Positions 45,567 to 53,550 of a stretch of DNA of 63,525 bases are shown in pieces (position 1 is the stretch's first letter; the number at the start of each line of letters is the position of its first letter). The DNA is from Faecalispora jeddahensis. GTDB taxonomy: Bacteria; Bacillota; Clostridia; Oscillospirales; Acutalibacteraceae. The translations under genes were made by a program, and so were the position numbers. The stretch is taken from positions 1 to 63,525 of the forward strand of contig NZ_CBYL010000019.1 in NCBI RefSeq assembly GCF_000577335.1. Reading direction: 5' to 3'. The notes beneath the pieces were generated by a model. It searched no databases. It saw only the letters and a list, made by a program, of their open reading frames with translations, and had not been told where the DNA came from.

Positions 45567-45754
45567 TAGCCATAGAAGAATTGGATTTGCTAATTTCTTC
45601 CTTGGATGAAGAGGGGAAAGAGGAGTTTTATAAATTCCTCTATTATCTTCGTGATAATAGAGATAGTGGCAAGTCTCCTGATGAACTTCGAAATGAATGG
45701 ATGAAAACATCAGAATATTGGAAAAAGATAGTCCCTGAGGAGATTGCACCGTGA
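45563..45754 (+). CDS. small acidic hypothetical protein
   Basis: 63 residues, rich in Glu and Asp (IAIEELDLLISSLDEEGKEE). It resembles the preceding protein in its helical, acidic make-up. Overlaps both neighbours by four bases, a strong sign of translation. Confidence 0.55.
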   Translation: MIAIEELDLLISSLDEEGKEEFYKFLYYLRDNRDSGKSPDELRNEWMKTSEYWKKIVPEEIAP

Positions 45755-45897
45755 GCGGCCCCGTAATAGCAGCAGATGTAGAAGCAGTCTTAAATAGTCT
45801 AGACGGTATAGAGTTTATCAGTTTCTGCCTTAAAAGGCTAAATGAAAGTCAATCAGTTGAGGCTATTTGGCACGATTGGCAGAATTCAATTTGTTAA
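45751..45897 (+). CDS. very small hypothetical protein
   Basis: 48 residues beginning GTG, which overlaps the previous stop (GTGA): SGPVIAADVEAVLNSLDGIE and VEAIWHDWQNSIC. The coupling to the previous gene is the main support. No known domain. Confidence 0.5.
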   Translation: MSGPVIAADVEAVLNSLDGIEFISFCLKRLNESQSVEAIWHDWQNSIC

Positions 45898-45933
45898 GTT
45901 AGCAAAATATTGATTTTTAAAGGAGCATTCAAA

Positions 45934-46365
45934 ATGAACACAAAAGAGTTTAACACCGTACCCGGCTACGTCGTCGAGTATTCCAATAATAATCTTACGT
46001 GCATTTCCAAGGAAGAATTTGTTCATTACTATGGCATTATGAATCTTTATGGTGATGCTTCGGATAAACAGGTTATGACCGCCATCCTGAACCTTCCCGC
46101 GAATCCCGAGGAGGACGACGCCTGGATCACCAACATTTCGGATGAAGTCGGCCTGTTCAGAACCTGGATATACAATTGGGACGAAGAGCCGACTTCCCGT
46201 ATTGGGAATTTCTTCACTGCTGCAAAGCTGGGGCTACTGTCAAAGAAAGATGCCACGTATGCAGACGAGCATTTCCTCTCTGTGCTGCTTCGTGACTCAA
46301 ATTTAGTTGCGGTAGAATTCAAAGACGGTCGGCAGGTAGTCCTGACTGAGGCCGGCATTGTATGA
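45934..46365 (+). CDS. hypothetical phage protein
   Basis: 143 residues, acidic, without a recognised domain (PGYVVEYSNNNLTCISKEEF). ATG at 45934 behind AAAGGAGCATTCAAA. Its stop overlaps the next ATG. Confidence 0.55.
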   Translation: MNTKEFNTVPGYVVEYSNNNLTCISKEEFVHYYGIMNLYGDASDKQVMTAILNLPANPEEDDAWITNISDEVGLFRTWIYNWDEEPTSRIGNFFTAAKLGLLSKKDATYADEHFLSVLLRDSNLVAVEFKDGRQVVLTEAGIV

Positions 46366-46532
46366 AAGTTCATATATCCTACCAGCCCCAGGAGCAAGAA
46401 GCAGCTGCAGCCATGATCCAGGCGGCCCGACAGATTTTGCCTTATGCAAGGCTGCACAGAGCCGACAACAAGCCCCCGTTTATTCATCTGTATTTGACCA
46501 CTAGAAATTCTGTAAACCCGCATGGAGCCTAG
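46362..46532 (+). CDS. small hypothetical protein
   Basis: 56 residues (MKVHISYQPQEQEAAAAMIQ, then FIHLYLTTRN). It begins with an ATG overlapping the stop of the upstream gene. Similar short proteins of this kind occur in Gram-positive phages, but I cannot name a function. Confidence 0.5.
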   Translation: MKVHISYQPQEQEAAAAMIQAARQILPYARLHRADNKPPFIHLYLTTRNSVNPHGA

Positions 46533-46540
46533 AAAGTTGA

Positions 46541-46569
46541 TTGACTTTTCTCTACATTTTTGGTATAAT
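46541..46569 (+). promoter_or_regulatory. strong promoter of the candidate RNA
   Basis: TTGACT and TATAAT separated by 17 bp. Confidence 0.85.
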
Positions 46570-46575
46570 AAATAT

Positions 46576-46666
46576 ATAAATTAAGGCATAGAGTACCGCC
46601 AATAGGCAGCCATTCAAAGGCATGGGAAACAGCTTATCAGCTGGTATCCTGTGCCTTTTTCTATTT
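46576..46666 (+). ncRNA. candidate structured leader or small RNA
   Basis: Starts near AAGGCATAGAGTACC, has a GCC-AATA-GGC hairpin, then AAGGCATGGGA. The latter pairs over 11 positions with TCCTGTGCCTT around an inner CAGCT/AGCTG stem, followed by TTTTTC. The first AAGGCATAG can pair with the same 3' strand, so two mutually exclusive folds are possible. It lies between early genes and the structural remnant. Confidence 0.65.
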
Positions 46667-46777
46667 ATCCCCTCAGGCATTAAACAAAGGTATTAATATG
46701 GTCGGCGTGAACACCGAAGCGCAGGCCCAAAAACGGCAGAACGCTATGTAAATCATTAATTTTGAAAGAGGCACATT

Positions 46778-47341
46778 ATGGCTAATTGTAAATATGTTGA
46801 AGATTGTAAAAAGGTAACTGAAAACTATTTCAAAGAGATTCATTCCCTTATCGACCAAAAAAGCAAAGCGCCAGCAGAATACGCAGGGGATCGCCTTAAA
46901 ACAGAATTGCAAAAGCTTGATAGCTCCGCGAGTACCGCCGGTGAAACGGCCCGGCGGCAGTTGGCTTCGCTTCGTGACAGTGCTGCACAGGCTTATCAGA
47001 ACGTCAAGCAAATCCAGCTCAATGGTAATTTGCCTGATGATATTAGATTACTGTCCGCTCCTGTCACATTAACGGCAGATGAACTCCAAACCCTTGCGGA
47101 TCGGCATAAAGACAGCTACATCATGCAAAGGGCCATAAAAGAGTATGGAGAAAAAAACAAAGTCCATGTAAACACTGCTCCATCACCCGACGATCAGATT
47201 CAGGCAGCACAAGACCTCTGCAACCATTTTAATAACTATATTGGTATTGGTTTGGAAGGTGCCGCTCGTAATGAGCATTATTTCAATCTGGAATCCGGGG
47301 ACGAAGGATGCTATGCAGACTTTGATAAAACTTTAGGTTAA
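46778..47341 (+). CDS. hypothetical phage protein
   Basis: 187 residues, mainly helical and charged (VEDCKKVTENYFKEIHSLID). No recognised domain. ATG behind AAAGAGGCACATT. Its place just before the tail chaperone suggests a structural or assembly role, but this is only positional. Confidence 0.55.
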   Translation: MANCKYVEDCKKVTENYFKEIHSLIDQKSKAPAEYAGDRLKTELQKLDSSASTAGETARRQLASLRDSAAQAYQNVKQIQLNGNLPDDIRLLSAPVTLTADELQTLADRHKDSYIMQRAIKEYGEKNKVHVNTAPSPDDQIQAAQDLCNHFNNYIGIGLEGAARNEHYFNLESGDEGCYADFDKTLG

Positions 47342-47430
47342 GAGAAAGCTCGAAGAGTTCACACCTAACGTACATTAAAGCTGTTTTTGACCTAAAGCCC
47401 CCATAAAAAAATTAATTTAAGGAGTCTATC

Positions 47431-47820
47431 ATGGAAAAAACTTTGATGCAGTTTTTACACCCGGAGCGCAAACCAAATGCTAAGTTTAAACTAAGTTCTT
47501 TTGGTGATGCAGAGTTTGAAATGCGCGCATTAAATGCGGAGGAAATCGCCAAAATTTCCGCAGAAGTACAGACCAGCAATCTAAAAGGGCTTGGGGCAAT
47601 GTATCCGGCCATCGCCGCTAGTTTGGTTAAACCAGATTTGCATAACGCAGAACTACTTAATGCGCTATCAGAACGAGAGGGGTGCAAAATTCTTTCTGCA
47701 ACAGACGCGCTGAAAGTGATCTTTACCGGGGATGAAGTCGGCGCGCTCATCAACATCTACAACGAACACGCCGACGTTACAGTCAATTTCGAAGCAAAGG
47801 TAAAAGAAGCAAAAAACTGA
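47431..47820 (+). CDS. phage tail assembly chaperone (XkdN-like)
   Basis: 129 residues, acidic-helical. FGDAEFEMRALNAEEIAKIS and the C-terminal NIYNEHADVTVNFEAKVKE fit small tail chaperones that bind the tape-measure protein. The gene ends in a slippery sequence A AAA AAC followed immediately by TGA, so part of the ribosomes should shift by -1 and make a longer form, as with lambda G and GT. ATG behind AAGGAGTCTATC. Confidence 0.75.
   Translation: MEKTLMQFLHPERKPNAKFKLSSFGDAEFEMRALNAEEIAKISAEVQTSNLKGLGAMYPAIAASLVKPDLHNAELLNALSEREGCKILSATDALKVIFTGDEVGALINIYNEHADVTVNFEAKVKEAKN
47811..47817 (+). promoter_or_regulatory. programmed -1 frameshift site
   Basis: A AAA AAC in the zero frame (codons GCA AAA AAC), adjacent to the stop codon TGA. 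This is a classical X XXY YYZ slippery heptamer. Confidence 0.8.
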
Positions 47821-47975
47821 TCAGGCAGGGCGGGGACGGGTTTTACTTTTGGGCGCACCTCGCCTTGCAAAATCACAATATATTACCACACGAATTTATG
47901 GCTTTGCCTGTACATGAACGCGCTCTGATTGTAGCCAGCGATTCGATCGTCAGCGAGGAAATGAAAAAGAAATAG
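47817..47975 (+). CDS. C-terminal extension of the tail chaperone (frameshift product)
   Basis: After a -1 shift the reading continues LIRQGGDGFYFWAHLALQNH, then HERALIVASDSIVSEE, ending at 47975, about 52 more residues. There is no independent start codon with a ribosome site, in keeping with expression only by frameshifting. The extended form would be about 180 residues. Confidence 0.7.
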   Translation: MIRQGGDGFYFWAHLALQNHNILPHEFMALPVHERALIVASDSIVSEEMKKK

Positions 47976-48002
47976 CGGCAGGAATTAACCTGCCGCTGGG
48001 GG

Positions 48003-48950
48003 TTATTGTAGGCCCATTTGTGCTTTAGCCATTACTTGGCCATTACTAAATGTGACGTTTGCGTTTGCTCCTATATCTCCGTTTCCATCCCAAGCTATAA
48101 TGACGGATTGATATCCAGCCACCTCAGAACGCGCTAGCTCGGTTCCAAATGAACCGATTATTTCGGTTACCTCTTCATAACGCATCCCGGTTTTAATACG
48201 GTTAAATTCGGCCAGGGTCATGTTCTGCCTGAATTCGTCGGTGACAACAACGAGATTAACCGCATCATCTTTAAAAATCGAATGCGATTGTTCTGTCCCA
48301 AATATTGATTCTCCGGCTTTAGTGGTTAAGCCCAAACTGTTCACGCCTTTACGATCATCAGCAGAAACACTATCTCCCAATTTGACAAACAGCGGAAAAT
48401 AATGCTCGTCAGTAGTTATAACACTAACAGTAAACGTTTCTACAACAGAACTTCCAGAGGCATTTGTATACTTGACTGTTCCGTCACCGGTCAATATTGC
48501 GTTATCCGCAGACCAGCCGTCCTTGTTGTGCGTGAATTCTGCACTGTCGGGGTTTTTCAAAAGTCTTTTAATCGTATCCTCTATATCCCACTGCGCGCCA
48601 GCTTCAAAGGCTGCGCGGATTTGTTGCTGCCTCGGAGACAAAGAAGTTTCGGCTTGAGTGGCTTCTGTTGCACTCGCAACGGCCGGAAGCGCGGGTGCGC
48701 CACTGCTTACGACGCTGCTTTCATCTACGCCCTGAATTACTATCGCAAAAAGTATAATGCAAACGCCGAAAAGCACAAGAATTCGACCGCAACCTTTCTT
48801 TTCTCTTTGCTCTTCCGGTTCCGCTACTTGTCCAGTCGCTGCTTCTAGTTCAACTATTGGCTTAGGCTCATAGGCATTAATAGTAGCACCACAGTTCAAA
48901 CAGAATTTGCTGTTTTCAGGAATTCGTTCTCCACAGTTTTTGCAATACAT
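48003..48950 (-). CDS. zinc-ribbon membrane protein, likely prophage moron
   Basis: 315 residues. An N-terminal zinc ribbon (MYCKNCGERIPENSKFCLNC) is followed by an acidic linker and one membrane helix (ILVLFGVCIILFAIVIQGV). The extracytoplasmic part ends in a BamE/DUF3862-like fold (FNRIKTGMRYEEVTEIIG). Start: ATG at 48950 behind GGGGGG. It is on the opposite strand between tail chaperone and tape measure, as expected for an independently expressed cargo gene. Function unknown. Confidence 0.7.
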   Translation of the reverse strand: MYCKNCGERIPENSKFCLNCGATINAYEPKPIVELEAATGQVAEPEEQREKKGCGRILVLFGVCIILFAIVIQGVDESSVVSSGAPALPAVASATEATQAETSLSPRQQQIRAAFEAGAQWDIEDTIKRLLKNPDSAEFTHNKDGWSADNAILTGDGTVKYTNASGSSVVETFTVSVITTDEHYFPLFVKLGDSVSADDRKGVNSLGLTTKAGESIFGTEQSHSIFKDDAVNLVVVTDEFRQNMTLAEFNRIKTGMRYEEVTEIIGSFGTELARSEVAGYQSVIIAWDGNGDIGANANVTFSNGQVMAKAQMGLQ

Positions 48951-49017
48951 TGTATCCCCCCTTTTTCTCATATTACCATATATTGGATTTCATTCCAATA
49001 GAAAGCTGGTGATTTAA

Positions 49018-50487
49018 TTGGCGAACACACTCTCGGTGATCTTTAGACTTAATGATAATTTTTCTAGCCCAATGAAATCGATAATCACAGCTACTGCGCA
49101 AGCCGAAAAGCAGCAAACGCAACTCAATAAAGCCTTGAAGAATATGCACGGTACTATGGGTGATGCGTCAGGAACTCGGGTTATGTCGGACGGTATCAAC
49201 TCGATCACAAGACGGATTACCGGGCTTGTATCCGCTGCTTACCTTGGCAAAAAAGCTCTCGATGTGATGTTCGCGGCCGTTAAGACCGGCGCGGAAAAGC
49301 AAGTGCAGCTTAATACATTCCAGTCACTTTTAAATAGCGACGAGGCAGGCCAAGCCCTTTACAACTACACAAACCTGTATGGTAAGCAAAAATCCGTGTT
49401 GGGCTCTATGGGCATTGCTAATGCCACTAAATCGTTTTTGCCGTTTACCCAAGACATTAACCAAATGACTAAACTGTACCAATTAACAGAACGCCTTTAT
49501 GCTCGCGACCCTACACAGGGAAGTGAGGGCGCAGTCTTCGCAATGAAAGAATTGATCTCTGGCGATGTTATGAGTGCCAGAGAGCGCTTTAATATTTCTG
49601 GTATCAGCGGGGCGAAGATTCGCGATCTGGTCAACGCCGGAGACATGAACGGCACTTTGAACTATCTTGATGCCGTTTTCAACAAATTTGGCGTAACTCA
49701 GGGAATTGTTGACAAAAACTTCACCTCTTTACAAACACAGGCCACAAAGTTTGGAGATAATGTTCGATCAGCATTAGGGGATGAATCTAGCCCGATCGTA
49801 CAAAATCTTTCTACAATGTTTCAGCAGCTTAATGCAGATATGGACGCAGGAAAATTCGCTCCGTTCTTTAATCTCGTTGGTAATGGAATGTATTTTCTTG
49901 GAAGCGGTTTGAGCTGGTTAGCGCAAAATTTATCTACCATAGTACCAGTGGTTGGCGGATTGTCTATGGCCTTGCTTGCTTATAAAACAGTTACCGTCAT
50001 TGCTACTACCGCCACCTCAGCTATGCATATTGTGCTAGCTTCTACAACTGGTAATTGGATTGCACTATCCGCTGCTATTGCCGGCGCCGCTACTGCATAT
50101 GGCATATACAAAAACATGGATAGTATTGCAGGAAGTGCGGGAAGTGGTGCTGCAAAATCAGTTGAAGATGCTCAAAAAGCAGCAGAGCAAGCAATCGCTA
50201 AAGCGCAGAAATTAGGTGGATCGGGAGCCGTGAACGCCGAAATTACCAATACAGCGCCAATACCTGTTAAAGGCGAAGTCGAAATTGAAAAGGAATCCCT
50301 TCGATATCAGTTTGACTTGGCAGCACAGAAAGCAATGGCAATGTTTAACTTGCAACAGATAACACCGCAAGTCAGCGTTCACGTTGAACGAGTTGAAAAA
50401 ATTGCTGATATGGAAGAGGTTGCTAATTATTTGGGAGATGTAGTTTCCCAAAACCAGCAAACACAAGCCGCAGGGGTGTACGCATAA
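49018..50487 (+). CDS. phage tail tape-measure-like protein, short
   Basis: 489 residues. The N-terminal half is helical (LSVIFRLNDNFSSPMKSIIT, then AEKQQTQLNKALKN). A hydrophobic region follows from about residue 295 (GLSWLAQNLSTIVPVVGGLS). The C-terminal part is Ala/Lys-rich. Tape-measure proteins set tail length and this is at the short end of the range, so it may be truncated or from a short tail. Start: TTG at 49018 behind AAGCTGGTGATTTAA, a weak site. Confidence 0.75.
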   Translation: MANTLSVIFRLNDNFSSPMKSIITATAQAEKQQTQLNKALKNMHGTMGDASGTRVMSDGINSITRRITGLVSAAYLGKKALDVMFAAVKTGAEKQVQLNTFQSLLNSDEAGQALYNYTNLYGKQKSVLGSMGIANATKSFLPFTQDINQMTKLYQLTERLYARDPTQGSEGAVFAMKELISGDVMSARERFNISGISGAKIRDLVNAGDMNGTLNYLDAVFNKFGVTQGIVDKNFTSLQTQATKFGDNVRSALGDESSPIVQNLSTMFQQLNADMDAGKFAPFFNLVGNGMYFLGSGLSWLAQNLSTIVPVVGGLSMALLAYKTVTVIATTATSAMHIVLASTTGNWIALSAAIAGAATAYGIYKNMDSIAGSAGSGAAKSVEDAQKAAEQAIAKAQKLGGSGAVNAEITNTAPIPVKGEVEIEKESLRYQFDLAAQKAMAMFNLQQITPQVSVHVERVEKIADMEEVANYLGDVVSQNQQTQAAGVYA

Positions 50488-50675
50488 ATAAATTCAGTAT
50501 AACCCCTCGCTTCTTCCTCGCTTGTAATCGTTTTTACTCTCTTTTTAGGGGGTCGGAAATGTCGGGATACATTCCTTTTTTAGGGCCTCACAAATCTCAC
50601 CATACTGTTTCATTTTTACGTGCACGTATCGTGCCCACAGGCTCTAAGTTTTTCTAAGTTCAGGAGGAAATTTGC

Positions 50676-51431
50676 ATGGAAACAAACGAGGAACTGGCCT
50701 TGCGTGTTAAGACAGGCGATTCCGAGGCCGTGGCGGCTCTGTGGGAGCAGACGAAGAAGCTTGCCTATCAGTTTGCTTTCCGCTTCTACAACCGTAGTAT
50801 GGCCTCCTGTGCGGCTTCCGGCATTACTCTTGAGGATGTGCAGCAAGAATCCTTCTTTGTTGTATTGGATGCTGTACAAGCCTTTGACGAAACGAAGGGC
50901 TTTAAGTTTACGTCCTTTATCTCTTTCCATGCGAAGAAACGCTTTAATGCTCTAATCGGTATTCGTGGAAACACTGCCAAGCGACCTCTGAATTGCGCGG
51001 AAAGTCTGGATGAACTTATACCGGGCGGCGAAGATATTACAGTGATGGACACCATACCGGACGAGAATGCCGCTCAGGCGTTTGAAGATGTGGAACAAGA
51101 AATATACCAGCAACAGCTTCACGGCGCAATGGAGCAGGCGCTGGGTACGCTGGACGAACAGCAGGAAGAAACCATCCGCAGCCGATATTATCAGGACATG
51201 ACGCTTGAAGCAATCGCCCAGCAGGACGGAACTACTCGCGAATGCGTCCGGCAGTTGGTAGCAAAAGGGCTCCGGGGTCTGCGTAAGCCTTCATGTTCCG
51301 TGCTGCTCCGTCCGTTCGTCGTGGGGTATGAAAAAGCCTACCAGGGAACCGGATTCACCTCATGGAAGAACAAAGGTAGTGTGGAGGAAAGACTGGTTGA
51401 ACGGACTGAGTACCGGAAAATACGCATATAA
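50676..51431 (+). CDS. sigma-70 family RNA polymerase sigma factor
   Basis: 251 residues. Region 2 is visible in GITLEDVQQESFFVVLDAVQ and FTSFISFHAKKRF. Region 4 is in LDEQQEETIRSRYYQDMTLE, then QQDGTTRECVRQLVAKGLRG. Sigma factors of this type occur in prophages of gut Clostridia and may drive late genes. ATG at 50676 behind AGGAGGAAATTTGC. Ends in its own terminator. Confidence 0.85.
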   Translation: METNEELALRVKTGDSEAVAALWEQTKKLAYQFAFRFYNRSMASCAASGITLEDVQQESFFVVLDAVQAFDETKGFKFTSFISFHAKKRFNALIGIRGNTAKRPLNCAESLDELIPGGEDITVMDTIPDENAAQAFEDVEQEIYQQQLHGAMEQALGTLDEQQEETIRSRYYQDMTLEAIAQQDGTTRECVRQLVAKGLRGLRKPSCSVLLRPFVVGYEKAYQGTGFTSWKNKGSVEERLVERTEYRKIRI

Positions 51432-51450
51432 GACTGAGAAGAAATGACGA

Positions 51451-51486
51451 TCCCCGTAACTGGAACGAATCCGGTTGCGGGGAATT
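51451..51486 (+). terminator. sigma-factor terminator
   Basis: TCCCCGTAACTGGA pairs with TCCGGTTGCGGGGA (two G-T pairs), followed by ATTCTTGTTT. Confidence 0.8.
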
Positions 51487-51590
51487 CTTGTTTATATTCC
51501 CTTTTGAGAGAAAGTTTTTAGAATAAAAGCAGTATGTTATCAAATAAAATATTTGAATTAAAAATTTGTGTACCACTGTTAGCAAACTAA

Positions 51591-51619
51591 TTGACTTTTT
51601 ATATTATGTGTTATATACT
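51591..51619 (+). promoter_or_regulatory. promoter of the toxin-antitoxin-chaperone operon
   Basis: TTGACT and TATACT separated by 17 bp, 49 bp before the toxin start codon. Confidence 0.8.
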
Positions 51620-51631
51620 CAAGACACAAAG

Positions 51632-51645
51632 GTATCAATTGATAC
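51632..51645. promoter_or_regulatory. candidate antitoxin operator
   Basis: GTATCAATTGATAC, a perfect 14-bp palindrome between the promoter and the toxin start. MqsA-type antitoxins repress their own operons through palindromes. Confidence 0.6.
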
Positions 51646-51667
51646 TGGCCTTGAGGATGGTGGACGA

Positions 51668-52003
51668 ATGCAGCGGGATTGTACTCAAATAAATAGCATA
51701 CTGCAACAAGCGCGTTTTGCGATAGCAGAGGGAAACACAGATTTTGTACCAAGACCCAAAAATATGAAGACTTTGTCAAAATTGGGAATGATGCCTTCTG
51801 AAATTTATGAAGAAATTAATGATCTAGTTGATAGAGATTGGTTTAGAGGCCCTACACCAGATAGAGATTCAAGATGTCCAGATTCTGTTTGGGAATTTAA
51901 AAAATTTGTTAGCGGTAAAAAATTGTATATAAAATTCAAAATTGTCAAAAATGAAAATAATTTATTAAGGGTGCTAGGTTTTCATTTTGACGGGATGAAA
52001 TGA
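51668..52003 (+). CDS. MqsR-like toxin (RelE-fold mRNA interferase family)
   Basis: 111 residues. NMKTLSKLGMMPSEIYEEIN, then CPDSVWEFKKFVSGKKLYIK follow the order of MqsR features: a helix ending before a beta sheet with a conserved V-x-G-x-x-x-Y-x-K segment. MqsR cleaves mRNA at GCU in E. coli; whether this one does is unknown. Start: ATG at 51668 behind GGTGGACGA; the longer frame to 51566 begins before the promoter and is rejected. The antitoxin follows 37 bp later. AT-rich. Confidence 0.7.
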   Translation: MQRDCTQINSILQQARFAIAEGNTDFVPRPKNMKTLSKLGMMPSEIYEEINDLVDRDWFRGPTPDRDSRCPDSVWEFKKFVSGKKLYIKFKIVKNENNLLRVLGFHFDGMK

Positions 52004-52040
52004 TTGTGTATTATATAACATAGTGTTTGGAGGAACCTTT

Positions 52041-52643
52041 ATGAACAAGCTTTGCCCATGCTGCCTAAAAGAAGTAACAAGTGATAAAATCAAAAATAAG
52101 ACAGAGCAGTACGAAGTAAAAGGACAAAAAATCACTATAATGGCAAGAGTGAAAACTTGTCCTGAGTGCGGAGAAGAGCTTTGGGATGATAAGCTTGACA
52201 GCGAAAATTTATTAAAAGCTTACAATTCATATAGAAGTAAAAACAAGCTTTTATTACCTGATGAGATAAAGTCAATACGTCAAAAGTATGGTTTGACACA
52301 GAGTTCTTTTGCAAAAATTCTTGGCCTTGGAGAGAAGACTATAACAAGATATGAAAACGGATCTTTGCAGGATGAAGGACAGAATAATTTGATTTTAATG
52401 GTGGAAAGGGCCGATAATTTTATTGTACTTTGGGAAAAGAACAAACATTTATTACAGCGACCCGAAATAGATAAAACGGAAAAAATCGTTGCTTCTCTGT
52501 TACAAACTAATATTAAAAAGAGTCTGATTTCTATTCATCTTGATATTCCAAAGAAAAGGACTCCAATAATTAATCTGGTAAACGATAGCTTCAGCCTGTG
52601 TTATCCAGGTGATTCCTGTCATCCGAATGCTTTACAACATTGA
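52041..52643 (+). CDS. MqsA-like antitoxin with a long C-terminal extension
   Basis: 200 residues. The N-terminal zinc domain has LCPCCLKEV and VKTCPECGEELWDD. A central HTH follows (IRQKYGLTQSSFAKILGLGE, then KTITRYENGS). Typical MqsA is about 130 residues; the extra ~65 residues (KKRTPIINLVNDSFSLCYPG) match the position of the chaperone-addiction segment seen in TAC antitoxins. ATG at 52041 behind GGAGGAACCTTT. Should bind the toxin and the operator. Confidence 0.8.
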   Translation: MNKLCPCCLKEVTSDKIKNKTEQYEVKGQKITIMARVKTCPECGEELWDDKLDSENLLKAYNSYRSKNKLLLPDEIKSIRQKYGLTQSSFAKILGLGEKTITRYENGSLQDEGQNNLILMVERADNFIVLWEKNKHLLQRPEIDKTEKIVASLLQTNIKKSLISIHLDIPKKRTPIINLVNDSFSLCYPGDSCHPNALQH

Positions 52644-52669
52644 TTTTTTAAAAGAATGAGGTAGCACTT

Positions 52670-53104
52670 ATGGAAATAGTACAAAGTATGTTGAACTTTT
52701 ATGGATACGAAGTTAATAAGATAATATTTCATAAAAACGAAAGATTCATTGAAACAAATAATGAAGAGGTGAGCTTAAAACCATTTTTTTGGAGAGAAAT
52801 ATCAAAAAATGATGCTAATGATTATTTCGTAGAGATAGGATTTGAAATTAAACCGGATGAAAATTCAGACGATCAATCATTTCCATTTTATTTGACATTA
52901 AGCATTGTGGGGCGTTTTGCATATTCTGGCGATGATACAATTATAAAAGAAAATGCAGTAGCCATTCTTTTCCCATACTTGCGGGCCTTAATAACTACAA
53001 TAACGGCTAACTCCAATGTTCCCCCGCTAATTTTGCCTACTTTGAATATTGTGGAAATGCTAAAACAGGAGGAAACAAGTGAAGATAGTCAAATAGAAAA
53101 TTGA
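52670..53104 (+). CDS. SecB-like chaperone of a TAC module
   Basis: 144 residues. VEIGFEIKPDENSDDQSFPF and the conserved C-terminal block ILFPYLRALITTITANSNVP, then LPTLNIVEML match the SecB fold. Canonical SecB is rare in Firmicutes; a solitary copy right behind a toxin-antitoxin pair is the hallmark of a toxin-antitoxin-chaperone operon, where the chaperone protects the antitoxin from degradation. ATG 26 bp after the antitoxin. Ends before a terminator. Confidence 0.78.
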   Translation: MEIVQSMLNFYGYEVNKIIFHKNERFIETNNEEVSLKPFFWREISKNDANDYFVEIGFEIKPDENSDDQSFPFYLTLSIVGRFAYSGDDTIIKENAVAILFPYLRALITTITANSNVPPLILPTLNIVEMLKQEETSEDSQIEN

Positions 53105-53312
53105 TATTGCACCCTATTTACTTAAACATAAACATTAAATATATTCCGATGCTGCACATTATGGATTATATAAAACTATATTTTGTTTGAATCTACACCA
53201 GCTTTTTATTGCCTTGTCTAGAGACCTAAAAGAAATTAGAATCTATCCAGTTTAGAATATCTGAATAAAATTTCAGGGAAACAATGTTGCGTATCACCTC
53301 GACCAGTTTCAC
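53105..53312. other. non-coding gap after the chaperone
   Basis: AT-rich, no gene or clear RNA structure. Confidence 0.4.
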
Positions 53313-53314
53313 CT

Positions 53315-53362
53315 AAGACGGTTTTCAACGTACTTGTTATGTTGGCAACCGTCTTATTTTTT
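53315..53362 (+). terminator. terminator of the TAC operon
   Basis: AAGACGGTT pairs with AACCGTCTT across a 23-base loop with an inner TCAAC/GTTGG pairing, followed by a T-rich run. Confidence 0.8.
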
Positions 53363-53482
53363 ATGTCTATGCGCTCTACCAGAACTGACCGTACGAAGCC
53401 TAATCCACCCAGCGATAACCGGTACTGTATTTGAGCGAAACGATCTTCAAATAGACAGTTTTTCTAAATATTACACAAGCAA

Positions 53483-53515
53483 AAGGGCTTCATGACGTAA
53501 ATCCGTGAAGCCCTT
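53483..53515 (-). terminator. terminator of the FRG gene
   Basis: AAGGGCTTCA pairs with TGAAGCCCTT, loop of 13; bidirectional. Confidence 0.85.
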
Positions 53516-53550
53516 AATTTCTCTTAAAATGTTTTCAACATGAGAAAAAA

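Noticed and set aside
51566-51667. Longer toxin starting upstream of 51668
   Set aside because: The added codons include the promoter and operator palindrome, so they cannot be in the main transcript.
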